Below, piece after piece: positions 19,974 through 28,714 of a stretch of DNA of 64,000 bases. Numbering within the stretch: the first letter of the stretch is position 1; every line of letters begins with the position of its first letter. The translations under genes and the position numbers were made by a program. This DNA is from JAFDVL01 sp964631865 (GTDB lineage Bacteria > Acidobacteriota > Blastocatellia > RBC074). Under the pieces are notes generated by a model. It was not told the DNA's origin. It was given only the letters and a program-made list of their open reading frames with translations, and searched no databases. The stretch spans positions 40,028 to 104,027 of the forward strand of contig CAZWAK010000005.1 of assembly GCA_964631865.1 (NCBI GenBank), written 5' to 3'.

Positions 19974-21713
19974 TTAGATTGTGATCTTTGTTCCGTCGAA
20001 TTTGGTCAGCGTCATCTCGACGTTGTCGTTGTAGGTGAGCTTTTGTTCTTCCAGAATACCGATGGCGACAGCTTCGCCCAGCCGTAGTGAATTAACGGCG
20101 TCCGTGCGCCAATGAACGCCCGCGCCATTGCGCCCGTTCGCCACATTGGACGCGACCTTGTTGAGTTCGCCGCCGACGGTAAGTTCTGCGCCGAGATAGG
20201 GCACGAGGGCTGTGCCGTCGGCATTCGGCACCTTCGGGTTTTTAATCACGTCAGATTCATCAAAGAACGCCTTGAGAATCGTCGCGCAAGCTCCGGCGAC
20301 CGTCGCGTGTCCTGCGCCATACGCCCCGTGCGTTGGTGAACCTTCGGGGAAGGCCATCGGCAACAGATAGGTTCCATATTTCCGATAGACCTCCATTACT
20401 GCCCGCGAGTTGAGCACATCTGAATGAATCGGATACTCTGTTGCGCGTGTCAGGTGGTTATGAATGCGCCCACCGAACGCTTCAGGGCGGAGGCGATTAT
20501 GCACGAACCACTTTTGATACCAAACGGCTTTCAGCGCGCGCGTCGCCACTTCCGTCACGAGGCTCAGAATGTGCGGCCCGCCGCATTGCGCGAACGGCAA
20601 CTGCGTTTTGGAGTTGGCGAGCGGCAAGCCCGGATCAGTGCGTGCGCCCTGCTCCATCAAAATCAAACACGCTTGAAGATAGGCTTGATAAAGTGCGTCT
20701 ATATGCACCCACTGCGCCAGATCGCGTAAATTACGCATGTATCGTGGCGTGGGGTCATACTGAATGTTGGCGCTCGGGTCGGCTCCATTTTGGACATCCA
20801 GCCAATCCTGATACTTCGTCATGTAATCAAGGCCAGCGGGCAACGTCTTGATTTTCTGCGAGAAGTAATTGGCTCCAAAGGAGAAGTCCAAAAGCAGAAA
20901 TTGCGAGAGCCAGGGGCCGTTCAGATCGCCCGGCGTGCTGTTACGAAAGATCGTCTGCGGTGTGATCCCGCCAGTGCTTTTGCGCCCACGCAAAGCGGAC
21001 AAGGTGGAAGTGGTTTCAGCCGTACTGGCGAGAGCGGTGCGCGTATTGTTTCGCGGGCCGCGAAAATCTGCGAGACGAGAAAGGTCAGCAGCGGCAGCGG
21101 CAATGATGGGGTTGCTGTCGTAATCCGTAAAATTCACATCGCGCGCGAGTGCCATCCAGTACAATTCGACCATTTCGCCCGCTTCTTCGGCGCTGCTAAA
21201 ACGCGGCGCGGGCGGCATTGTGATGTGGTGCGAATCCGGCCCTTGCAAATCCATGGCTAGTCCGGCTTGCGGGCTGGTCTGCTTACGACCAAGGCCGAGT
21301 TGGATGCGCTCAAAGTCATCGGGATTTTGTGTCGTGCGTGCGCGCACCAATGTGGCGTAAGCGTTGAGATCAACTTCGCCGAGTTGATTGTGCGGCAGCG
21401 CTTTCGTGTAGCTCCCAATTTTATTGGGATAGCGCTCTTCATCGCCGTTGGAACGATGCTCGACGAGCGGGCGTTGCAGCGCCAGGCCAGCCGCATTCAC
21501 GCGGCACATGTAGGCTTTGATAATCCGATTGGGGTCTTCACCTACGGCCTCTAAGGCGGCTCTTTTTTTGAGGGTTTCGAGATCCGTCGCAGATTGAGCA
21601 ACAGATTGAGCGGCAGTTCCCGCTGCGATGGTCGCAGCCGTGACACCACCCACCTGGCTCAAAAATTTACGTCGTGAGGGACGAGACTCTCTTGTGGATA
21701 CGGGTTTCTTCAT
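19974..21713 (-). CDS. Vanadium-dependent haloperoxidase family, Tat-exported
   Basis: 579 residues. The N-terminal twin-arginine signal SRRKFLSQ (residues 13-20) is followed by a hydrophobic stretch. The PAP2/vanadium haloperoxidase active site is recognisable: K401 and R407 in KWFVHNRLRP, GAGH ending at H469 in HGAYGAGHATVAGA, and R528-x5-H534 in NGRNGAGVHWRTD. Such enzymes coordinate vanadate and oxidise halides with peroxide; acid phosphatase activity is an alternative. The usual serine of S-G-H is replaced by alanine (A-G-H). Start ATG 21713 has AGGAG 8 nt upstream and gives the Tat signal at the right place. It is followed by a strong terminator. Confidence 0.9.
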   Translation of the reverse strand: MKKPVSTRESRPSRRKFLSQVGGVTAATIAAGTAAQSVAQSATDLETLKKRAALEAVGEDPNRIIKAYMCRVNAAGLALQRPLVEHRSNGDEERYPNKIGSYTKALPHNQLGEVDLNAYATLVRARTTQNPDDFERIQLGLGRKQTSPQAGLAMDLQGPDSHHITMPPAPRFSSAEEAGEMVELYWMALARDVNFTDYDSNPIIAAAAADLSRLADFRGPRNNTRTALASTAETTSTLSALRGRKSTGGITPQTIFRNSTPGDLNGPWLSQFLLLDFSFGANYFSQKIKTLPAGLDYMTKYQDWLDVQNGADPSANIQYDPTPRYMRNLRDLAQWVHIDALYQAYLQACLILMEQGARTDPGLPLANSKTQLPFAQCGGPHILSLVTEVATRALKAVWYQKWFVHNRLRPEAFGGRIHNHLTRATEYPIHSDVLNSRAVMEVYRKYGTYLLPMAFPEGSPTHGAYGAGHATVAGACATILKAFFDESDVIKNPKVPNADGTALVPYLGAELTVGGELNKVASNVANGRNGAGVHWRTDAVNSLRLGEAVAIGILEEQKLTYNDNVEMTLTKFDGTKITI

Positions 21714-22530
21714 AAGGCAAACTCCTGAAAGTAATGTTCCTTTTCTACACACGCAGAATGCCGTGGATTTTCCATCGCTTTTGACCGCGAACTGTCAAAC
21801 CGGGGCTGGCGGTGAGAAATTAATTAGCGGGGCAGTAGCGCGAGCATACCAAACTTGGACTGTCCGGAGACAGCAAAAAAGAAGCAGCAAAACAATTCTT
21901 GAGAAACCTCCGTGCGCCGATGGGCAAAACATCACCAGCGGCAAGCGGAGCTTCTTTTTCGGCCTCTTTCGGTACTGTAGTTGGGGCATCGTGTCCAGAC
22001 CAAAAAAAGACAAGGAGGGATAGTGGGGAAGGCTCGTGGGGGGAGTTGATTGCGGGATTTTTGGGTAACGGACGGGATCTGCACTTGCGAGCTTCTCAGC
22101 TACCTCTTGAGGGCTTACGTCAGTTGGGCTGACAAATCTGGACAAGAGGTCACAGAATGAATTTTCAAGGTGAGACAAAGAAACAGGACGCTCGGTGGCC
22201 CCGGACTGCTGCCGCTGAACAACCCAACTAAAACTACGACAACAGTCACCGAGCGTCCTCGTTCCGCTGATGAGATAGGCGATTCGTGTGCCACAAACGG
22301 GTACGTCCGCGCGAGGGGAACAAATCTCACGAATTCAACAGGTTGCTGCAAGAGAGATGTAATGATTTTGCCTGGCTGGGGAGCAGAAGTGACAAAGCTT
22401 GTCACTTTCGGCTGACGCTTTGCGGCGGTTTTTCCGTAACCGCGTGTGATTCTTCGTTGAAACCTCTGGGCGGAGCGGGTAAACTGCCCGCCTGTTGGCC
22501 GAACTGGATGTGGGCCGGAAAGAAGCAACC
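21714..22530. other. Long unassigned gap, haloperoxidase / mogA
   Basis: 817 bp between divergent genes. Open frames here look unlike the neighbouring proteins and match nothing I know. Structured parts include a 12-bp perfect inverted repeat (22186-22258) and a 9-bp hairpin AAGTGACAA-agc-TTGTCACTT near 22386-22406. I see no tRNA, tmRNA, RNase P or SRP RNA signature. Confidence 0.5.
22186..22258. other. Candidate structured RNA / long stem-loop
   Basis: GGACGCTCGGTG (22186-22197) and its exact complement CACCGAGCGTCC (22247-22258) enclose a 49-nt loop. Flanking bases pair partly (gaaaca against tcgttcc), extending the stem. No T-tract follows. It may be part of a leader or non-coding RNA, but this rests on pairing alone. 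Confidence 0.35.
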
Positions 22531-23010
22531 ATGCCCAAAGCAATTCGAGCGGTTGTTCTGACAATCAGCGATTCGGCAGCACAAGGCGCACGGGAAGATT
22601 TATCCGGCCCTGCTGTCGTCGCGCAGTTGCAGACGATCAACGCAGAAATCATTGCTACCGAAATCGTAGCCGACGAGCGCGCAGAGATTGCTGCGCGATT
22701 ATGTTTTTATGCCGATCACGGCCACGCGGATTTGATCGTGACCACAGGCGGCACAGGGCTTTCGCCCCGCGACATCACGCCGGAAGCAACACGCGATGTC
22801 CTGGCGCGCGAAGCGCCGGGGTTGGCCGAATTGATGCGCGCGGAGAGTGTGAAAATCACCCCGCTCGCGGCGCTCTCACGCGCGGTTTGTGGCACACGCG
22901 GCAGGACGTTGATCGTCAATCTGCCCGGCAGCGTGCGCGGCGCGCGCGAAAATCTGGCGGCGATTATGCGCCTGTTGCCGCACGCTATTTCATTGTTGAC
23001 GGAAGGATGA
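22531..23010 (+). CDS. Molybdopterin biosynthesis protein, MogA/MoaB family
   Basis: 159 residues. The molybdopterin-binding fold shows the family's VVLTISDSAAQG start, the substrate loop TTGGTGLSPRDITPEA and the later LPGSVRGARENL. These proteins adenylylate molybdopterin (MogA) or act in tungsten or molybdenum cofactor assembly (MoaB); motif reading does not separate the two. Start ATG 22531 is preceded by GGAAAGAAG; a 12-codon longer start is less likely. Next on the strand is a small unknown protein 12 bp downstream. Confidence 0.93.
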   Translation: MPKAIRAVVLTISDSAAQGAREDLSGPAVVAQLQTINAEIIATEIVADERAEIAARLCFYADHGHADLIVTTGGTGLSPRDITPEATRDVLAREAPGLAELMRAESVKITPLAALSRAVCGTRGRTLIVNLPGSVRGARENLAAIMRLLPHAISLLTEG

Positions 23011-23022
23011 AGAGAAGCGTCC

Positions 23023-23325
23023 ATGAGCGAAACGTTCGATACCGCAAAAATTATGACAGGCCGCGAATGGGCGGAAGCTGAATTGCGCACGCAGGCCATT
23101 GAGCGAGGAGTCAAGCTGCACTCGCTCACCTGGACGGAAATCCTCGCCTCCAACGTCTGGCTGGCGACGCTCGACAGTCCCGCGGGCGAACACACCATCG
23201 CGCTTGCCTATGCAAGTCTCGCCAAATGTGTGGATTCTGAAAGTGAACGCACGGCACTACGCGCCCGCTTGCACCATTTGATTGGCGATCTGGCGCGCAT
23301 CGAACGACGCGGGTTTCTCCGCTAA
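23023..23325 (+). CDS. Small protein of unknown function
   Basis: 100 residues, soluble, predicted mostly helical, with one cysteine and no motif I recognise. Sequence features are TGREWAEAELRTQAIERG near the start and a charged helix ending LIGDLARIERRGFLR. It lies 12 bp after the mogA/moaB-like gene and 24 bp before argF, on the same strand, so it is probably part of one transcript. Codon use looks like its neighbours, which supports it being real. Confidence 0.6.
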   Translation: MSETFDTAKIMTGREWAEAELRTQAIERGVKLHSLTWTEILASNVWLATLDSPAGEHTIALAYASLAKCVDSESERTALRARLHHLIGDLARIERRGFLR

Positions 23326-23349
23326 AACTAACACTGAAAAGGAGCAACG

Positions 23350-24279
23350 TTGGCCCTCAAAGACCTGATTTCGATTGCCCACCTCACGCCGAAAGAGATT
23401 CGGCAAATTTTCCAAACGACCAAAGCCCTCAAAGCCCAGCCGCACGAGTTCAGCACGGCGTTGGCAGGCAAAAGCGTCGTCCTGCTGTTTGAAAAACCAA
23501 GCCTGCGCACGCGCGTGACGTTTGATTTGGGCGCGACGCAGATGGGTGCTTCGTGCGTCTATCTCGATCATCAACATGTCCGCATCGGCGAACGTGAATC
23601 GGTGAAAGACATGGCTTTGAATTTGGAGCGGTGGGTGCATTTGATTGTGCTGCGCACCTACAGCCATCGCATCGTCAAGGAATTCGCTGACCTCGCTTCA
23701 GTTCCAGTCGTCAACGGCCTTTCCGAATGGTCGCATCCGTGTCAGGGCTTGACCGATTTCTTTACGCTGACAGAAAAGGTCGGCGACAATTTGCGCGGCT
23801 TCAAAATGGCCTATGTCGGCGACGGCAACAACACGTGTCATTCGTTGATTTTCGGTGCGGCGAAGCTCGGAGCCAACATCAGCGTCGGCGTGCCGAAAGG
23901 CTACGAACCTGACGCGGAAGTGTTGAAGCTGGCGCGCAAAGACGCCAAAGCAACGGGCGCGAAAATCACGATTGCGCACGATCCGTACGACGCCGTCGCA
24001 GGCGCGGATGCTGTCTACACGGACGTGTGGGCTTCGATGGGCTACGAAGCTGAAACTGAACGTCGCCGCGAAATCTTCTCGGCCTTTCGCGTCACGAAAA
24101 AATTGATGCGAGAAGCCAAAAAAGGCGCGTTTTTCATGCATTGTCTGCCCGCACATCGCGGCGACGAAGTGGACGCGGCAGTGATTGACGAGAAAGGCTC
24201 CATCGTCTACGACCAGGCCGAAAACCGCTTGCACACGCAAAAAGGAATCATGGTTGAATTGGTGACGAATGCAGGTTGA
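23350..24279 (+). CDS. argF: Ornithine carbamoyltransferase
   Basis: 309 residues. The carbamoyl-phosphate loop SLRTR is at 51-55 (most homologues have STRTR), HPCQ at 129-132, the ornithine SMG loop at 229-231 and HCLPAHR at 264-270. The HCLP cysteine and SMG loop point to ornithine rather than aspartate as acceptor. The product is citrulline, in arginine biosynthesis. The start is TTG at 23350, chosen because AAGGAG lies 6-7 nt upstream and the protein begins exactly where homologues do. It is followed 8 bp later by murJ. Confidence 0.95.
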   Translation: MALKDLISIAHLTPKEIRQIFQTTKALKAQPHEFSTALAGKSVVLLFEKPSLRTRVTFDLGATQMGASCVYLDHQHVRIGERESVKDMALNLERWVHLIVLRTYSHRIVKEFADLASVPVVNGLSEWSHPCQGLTDFFTLTEKVGDNLRGFKMAYVGDGNNTCHSLIFGAAKLGANISVGVPKGYEPDAEVLKLARKDAKATGAKITIAHDPYDAVAGADAVYTDVWASMGYEAETERRREIFSAFRVTKKLMREAKKGAFFMHCLPAHRGDEVDAAVIDEKGSIVYDQAENRLHTQKGIMVELVTNAG

Positions 24280-24287
24280 ATTGAGCC

Positions 24288-26006
24288 ATGAACGACGACG
24301 CCGACAATCCAAAATCTAAAATCCAAAATCCAAAATCGCCTTCTGTGGCTCGTTCCGCAGGCATCGTCAGCCTTGCCGTGATGGGCAGCCGTGTGCTGGG
24401 CTTGGTGCGCGAATTGGTGTTTGCGGCTTTCTTTGGCGCAGGCTTTGCGACCGATGCGTTCATCATCGCGTTTCGCATTCCGAATCTGCTGCGCGATTTG
24501 TTTGGCGAAGGCGCACTGTCGGCGGCGTTCGTCACGACCTTCACCCAAAAGCTCAATGACGAAGGCGAAAAGTCGGCGTGGCGCTTGGCGAATCTGGTCA
24601 ACAACGGCTTGTTCCTTGTGCTGTCGTTGATCGCGCTGCTTGGCATCATTTTCTCGCCGCAAATCGTCGGCTTGCTGATGGACATGAGTCCGAAACGCGG
24701 CACGTTTGATCCGGGAACAGCGCAGTTGACCTTCGACCTCGCCGTGCAGATGACGCGCATCATGTTCCCGTTTTTATTGATGATTTCGCTCGCTGCTGTG
24801 GCGATGGGCGTGCTGAATACGAAGGGCATCTTCGGCATTCCCGCGTCGGCCTCGACGATGTTCAATGTCGGTTCGATCTTCGGCGGCTTGCTCTGCGCGT
24901 ACTTCTTCGCGCCCGATTACATTGCTGGCATCGCGTCGGCGATCTGGCACGGGCAGCCGCCGCAACTCAGTCAATCCTCCGCCGCGCGCGCGATCATCGG
25001 GATGGCCATCGGCACGTTGATCGGCGGCGTTTGTCAATGGTTGATTCAAGTCCCATCGTTGCGCAAAGTCGGCTATCGCTGGCAACCGATTCTCAGCTTC
25101 CGTGACGACGGCGTGCGACAAGTGATGAAGCTGATGGCTCCGGCGATTCTTGGTGCCGCCGCCGTGCAAGTGAACGTCTTGGTCAGCACGAATTTCGCTT
25201 CGAGTTTAGGCGAAGGGCCGGTGTCGTGGCTTAACTATGCGTTTCGTTTGATTCAATTTCCCATCGGCGTGTTCGGCGTAGCGATCTCGACCGCGACCAT
25301 CACGAAAACCGCGCGTGAAGCCGCACAAGGCAAGCTCGACGAATTTCGCAAAACCATTGCGTCGTCGTTGCGCCTGACGATGCTGATGACGATTCCTTCC
25401 ACGATTGGCCTGGTGGTGCTGGCGCAACCGATCATCGGGATGATTTACGAACGCGGCAGATTTACTGCTTCCGACACGAACCAAACCGCCGAAGCGTTGA
25501 TGTTTTATGCGATTGGTCTCACGGCTTATTCCGCGATCAAAGTCCTTGCGCCTGCGTTTTATGCGCTGAAAGACACGCGCATCCCGATGGTGGCGAGCGT
25601 GCTTTCGATCATCACGAATTACTTCGTGGCGAAGCTGAGCATCGAATCTTTCGGCATCGGTCATCGCGGCTTAGCGTTGTCCGTCTCCGCCGTCGCGATC
25701 ATCAACTTCCTCGTGCTGTTTTTCTTTCTGCGTCGCAAGCTCAGCGGTATCGAAGGCTGGGGCTTGTTGCTGGCGTTCGTGAAAATCGTCGTCGCGGCGT
25801 TGCTAATGGGCGCAGCGTGTTATTTCCTGAGCGCACAAATCGCGCGATTCCTCGGCGATCAGGTGTTATTGGCACGCATCGTGAATGTGATGGTTTCGGT
25901 CGGCGTCGGCGTGATGGTGTTTGGCGTGGCGGCGAAATTCTTGCGCGTGGGCGAGCTTGAGCAGTTGAGTGGGGCGTTGCTGCGGCGATTTGGGAAGCGA
26001 AAATGA
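24288..26006 (+). CDS. murJ: Lipid II flippase MurJ (MviN)
   Basis: 572 residues with about 14 membrane segments of the MOP superfamily. Typical stretches are SRVLGLVRELVFAAFFG, FRIPNLLRDLFGEGALSAAFV and the later GPVSWLNYAFRLIQFPIGVFGVA. It flips lipid-linked peptidoglycan precursor to the periplasm. The first 20 residues are atypical: codons 7-17 (NPKSKIQNPKS) come from a heptamer repeat that reads as seven-residue units. No good ribosome-binding site precedes ATG 24288, and GTG 24345 after the repeat is an alternative start. Converges with the retropepsin-like gene, stops 2 bp apart. Confidence 0.94.
   Translation: MNDDADNPKSKIQNPKSPSVARSAGIVSLAVMGSRVLGLVRELVFAAFFGAGFATDAFIIAFRIPNLLRDLFGEGALSAAFVTTFTQKLNDEGEKSAWRLANLVNNGLFLVLSLIALLGIIFSPQIVGLLMDMSPKRGTFDPGTAQLTFDLAVQMTRIMFPFLLMISLAAVAMGVLNTKGIFGIPASASTMFNVGSIFGGLLCAYFFAPDYIAGIASAIWHGQPPQLSQSSAARAIIGMAIGTLIGGVCQWLIQVPSLRKVGYRWQPILSFRDDGVRQVMKLMAPAILGAAAVQVNVLVSTNFASSLGEGPVSWLNYAFRLIQFPIGVFGVAISTATITKTAREAAQGKLDEFRKTIASSLRLTMLMTIPSTIGLVVLAQPIIGMIYERGRFTASDTNQTAEALMFYAIGLTAYSAIKVLAPAFYALKDTRIPMVASVLSIITNYFVAKLSIESFGIGHRGLALSVSAVAIINFLVLFFFLRRKLSGIEGWGLLLAFVKIVVAALLMGAACYFLSAQIARFLGDQVLLARIVNVMVSVGVGVMVFGVAAKFLRVGELEQLSGALLRRFGKRK
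24306..24338. repeat. Tandem heptamer repeat in the murJ start
   Basis: Four and a half copies of AATCCAA (one as AATCTAA). Unlike the other repeats of the window it is single-armed, with no complementary run nearby. Because 7 is not a multiple of 3, the encoded peptide repeats every seven residues (NPKSKIQ, NPKS). Confidence 0.85.
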
Positions 26007-26008
26007 GT

Positions 26009-26386
26009 CTAATCAAGCAGGTAAAGGTGGCCTTCCTTAAAATCAATTTGCAATCGAAGTTTCTGAAAGGCTTCGACGCCCAGTAAAAGCTCAACTCCTA
26101 AGCCTAACGGTCGTAAATTTCGCAGCCCCGCTTCGTGTGCGACCAGTTCAGTGTTGCCAAATCCAACGGGCGGTAAGTTCACTGTCACCAGCGTTTCATA
26201 CTGCCCATTTAAGGCCACAATCATTTTTGTTCCGGCGCTGGGCAGCCCAAGCTTCAGCGCCAGGTCCGGCATGATCAGAGTGTACGCTGAGCCAGTATCA
26301 ACCAATGCACGATAGCGGCGATTGCCAAGTCTGACGTCTACAACAGGGACTTGGCCTTTGGAGAATTGCAACCATTTTCGGGACAT
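26009..26386 (-). CDS. Retropepsin-like aspartyl protease domain protein
   Basis: 125 residues, a single-domain protein with no signal peptide. The active-site motif DTGS is at residues 30-33 (ALVDTGSAYTLI), followed by a second hydrophobic-Gly segment GVELLLGVEAFQKL, as in clan AA retropepsin-like proteins. These work as dimers when they are proteases, and many bacterial homologues are uncharacterised. It lies 23 bp downstream of a 98-residue unknown gene, so they probably form a two-gene unit. Confidence 0.8.
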   Translation of the reverse strand: MSRKWLQFSKGQVPVVDVRLGNRRYRALVDTGSAYTLIMPDLALKLGLPSAGTKMIVALNGQYETLVTVNLPPVGFGNTELVAHEAGLRNLRPLGLGVELLLGVEAFQKLRLQIDFKEGHLYLLD

Positions 26387-26409
26387 ATTGGGTGGTCGTT
26401 TGTTGCGCT

Positions 26410-26706
26410 TTACTGATTGATAATTGCGAAGGTTGGAACAACAGTCGGTAGTTCTCCCTTCGCACTTCCTCTGGTCGTAAGTGTGATAATGCCACGTTCA
26501 TTGTACTCGCGATCAATTTCCAAAAACTCCATCGGGTCTTCGGCGATTGCTGCGAGCTTGCCTTCGTATACTTCCCAAACATCTTCGCGCGTAACTTCGA
26601 TAAAGAGCCACGCCTCAGGATACGCTTCTTCCAAATCCCTAATCGGTTTCACTTCCTCAGAATTGATGATTTGCAATGTTGGCGTTTGGACTCGAACTTT
26701 TTCCAT
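26410..26706 (-). CDS. Small acidic protein, partner of retropepsin-like gene
   Basis: 98 residues, acidic, with no membrane segment. The middle part (WLFIEVTREDVWEVYEGKL) looks like a strand-helix unit. I do not recognise the family. A GGGAGGT ribosome-binding site sits just upstream of ATG 26706, directly after the prkA terminator. Its position before the retropepsin-like gene suggests a joint function, perhaps substrate or inhibitor; that is inference. Confidence 0.65.
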   Translation of the reverse strand: MEKVRVQTPTLQIINSEEVKPIRDLEEAYPEAWLFIEVTREDVWEVYEGKLAAIAEDPMEFLEIDREYNERGIITLTTRGSAKGELPTVVPTFAIINQ

Positions 26707-26720
26707 GCGTTACCTCCCAA

Positions 26721-26754
26721 AGAAAACACCCGCACAGTGTGAACTATGCGGGTG
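26721..26754 (-). terminator. Terminator downstream of prkA
   Basis: On the minus strand CACCCGCA and TGCGGGTG pair (8 bp, 12-nt loop, 26727-26754) and are followed by TTTTCTTT. The T-tract runs straight into the ribosome-binding site of the next gene, so some read-through would feed it. Confidence 0.8.
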
Positions 26755-26782
26755 AACTCGTCAATCAATTGAACTTTCCAGC

Positions 26783-28714
26783 TTACCGTGACAACAACGT
26801 GCCGACATACCGTAGCAGATCATTCGCGCTTTCTGCTGTGTAGCCGTGATCGGTCACGAGGCGATCAATCACTTCGTTGATGCGACGCAGTTGATCGTTG
26901 TCGGGTGTCTTGGCCGACGTCGTGATCTTCACGACGTCTTTCAAGTCCGCGAAAATCTTCTTCTCAATCGCTTCTTTCAGGCGTTCGTGCGAGTTGTACT
27001 CGAACGATTTGCCTTTGCGCGAGTACGAAGAAATGCGGATCAGGATTTCCTGCCGGAAGGTGTTCTTCGCGTTTTCGGAGATGCCGATTTGCTCTTCGAT
27101 GGAGCGCATCAGGCGTTCGTCTGGCTCAATCGGTTCTTCCGTGATCGGGTCTTTGAGTTTTTCTTTGTTGCAATACGCTTCGACGTTGTCGAGGTACGAA
27201 TTGCACATGTTTTTGGCCATTTCCTCGAACGAATAAACGAACGCACGTTGGACTTCGATCTTGGCGATTTCGTCGTATTCACGGCGGGCGAGCGAGATCA
27301 GATTCATGTACCGCTCACGTTGTTCGGCGCTGATGCCCGTGTGTTGCTCGAAGCCGTCTTTGATCGTCCGCAGCGCGTCAATCGGCGTGATGTACGTGAC
27401 GCCGTCTTTGACGAGCGCGTTCGACAAGCGATTGATGATGTAGCGCGGCGAAATGCCGTCCATGCCTTCCCGCACGGTTTCGGCTTTGAGTTCTTTGACG
27501 TCGCGCGACTTGAAGCCTTCGACATCTTCGCCGTCGTAGAGTTTCATCTTCTTGACGATATCCACGTTGGCTTTCTTCGGCTCTTCGAGGCGCGTCATCA
27601 CAGCGAACATCGCGGCGACTTTGAGCGTGTGCGGCGCGATGTGAATGTTGCGCAGTACTTCGCTTTGTTGCAGCAGTTTTTGGTAAATCCGTTCTTCCTG
27701 CGAGACCTTCAGGTTGTACGGAACCTTGATCATGATCATGCGATCCTGCAAGGCTTCGGATTTGCGATTGCCGACGAAGGCGTTGTATTCGCTTTCGTTG
27801 GTGTGCGACATAATCACTTCGTCGGCGTAAATCATAGCGAAGCGACCCGTCTTAATGCTTTGTTCTTGCGACAGCGTCAGCAACGAATACAAAAACTTCT
27901 CGTCGGATTTGAGGATTTCGATGAACTCCATGATGCCGCGATTGGCAATGTTGAGTTCACCGTCAAAACGATAGGCGCGCGGATCGGATTCGACGCCGAT
28001 TTCACCGATGGTCGAAAGGTCAATCGAACCGGTGAGTTCCGTAATGTCTTGGCTCTTGGGGTCTGAGGGGGCGAAGGTGCCGATGCCGACGCGATCTTTT
28101 TCCGAAAAGACGATGCGTTCGATCAGCATGTCTTCGTGTCTGCCGCCGTAATTATGTTCGAGGTTGTAGCGGCACTGCGGACATAATTCGCCTTCGATAT
28201 AAATGCCGTAATGCTTTTCAAAATCAGGACGGAGTTCCGCCGGGATCAGGTGTAACGGTTCTTCGTGCATCGGGCAGCCTTTGATGGCGTATACCGCGCC
28301 ATCGGGCGAGCGCGTCCATTTTTCCATGCCGCGCTTGAGCATCGAGACGATGGTGGATTTGCCGCCGCCGACCGGCCCCATCAGCAAGAGAATGCGTTTG
28401 CGCACTTCCAGCCGCTGCGCGGCGGATTTGAAGTAATCCGCAATCTGGTCAATGGCTTCGTCAATGCCGAAGAGTTCTTCACTGAAAAAATGGTAGCGGT
28501 TGATTTCTTCCAGCGAGCCTTCGTTGACCTTTTCAAAGCCAGCGGACAGGATCATGTCGCAGACGCGCGCGTGGGAGAGTTGAGCGAGGCGAGGATTTTG
28601 CGACACCAGCTCGAAGTAATCTTGAAATGTTCCCTCCCATTTCAACTCTTCGCGCTCCCGGCGATACGCGCCGAGCATGTCGCTGAGATTGAGTCGCGGT
28701 TTATTTTCTTCCAT
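26783..28714 (-). CDS. prkA: PrkA family serine protein kinase / AAA+ protein
   Basis: 643 residues, the usual PrkA length. The N-terminal AAA+ domain has Walker A GPVGGGKST at 113-121. A cysteine-containing insert with CPMHEEP and CPQC follows, then YADEVIMSHTNESEYNAF and a C-terminal PrkA domain. The family is linked to stress and stationary-phase responses; kinase and AAA+ protease activities have both been reported. In many bacteria it is followed by yeaH (DUF444) and spoVR, but neither is here. A GGGAGGTG site precedes the start, and the gene is monocistronic with its own terminator. Confidence 0.96.
   Translation of the reverse strand: MEENKPRLNLSDMLGAYRREREELKWEGTFQDYFELVSQNPRLAQLSHARVCDMILSAGFEKVNEGSLEEINRYHFFSEELFGIDEAIDQIADYFKSAAQRLEVRKRILLLMGPVGGGKSTIVSMLKRGMEKWTRSPDGAVYAIKGCPMHEEPLHLIPAELRPDFEKHYGIYIEGELCPQCRYNLEHNYGGRHEDMLIERIVFSEKDRVGIGTFAPSDPKSQDITELTGSIDLSTIGEIGVESDPRAYRFDGELNIANRGIMEFIEILKSDEKFLYSLLTLSQEQSIKTGRFAMIYADEVIMSHTNESEYNAFVGNRKSEALQDRMIMIKVPYNLKVSQEERIYQKLLQQSEVLRNIHIAPHTLKVAAMFAVMTRLEEPKKANVDIVKKMKLYDGEDVEGFKSRDVKELKAETVREGMDGISPRYIINRLSNALVKDGVTYITPIDALRTIKDGFEQHTGISAEQRERYMNLISLARREYDEIAKIEVQRAFVYSFEEMAKNMCNSYLDNVEAYCNKEKLKDPITEEPIEPDERLMRSIEEQIGISENAKNTFRQEILIRISSYSRKGKSFEYNSHERLKEAIEKKIFADLKDVVKITTSAKTPDNDQLRRINEVIDRLVTDHGYTAESANDLLRYVGTLLSR

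Noticed and set aside
22261..22310. CTGATGAG at 22267-22274, resembling the hammerhead ribozyme core
   Set aside because: The required GAAA after stem II and a matching cleavage triplet are missing, and no three-stem fold can be drawn.
26846..28066. 406-codon open frame antisense to prkA
   Set aside because: It is rich in Arg/His/Phe, as expected for the complement of a biased coding sequence, and has no known motif.
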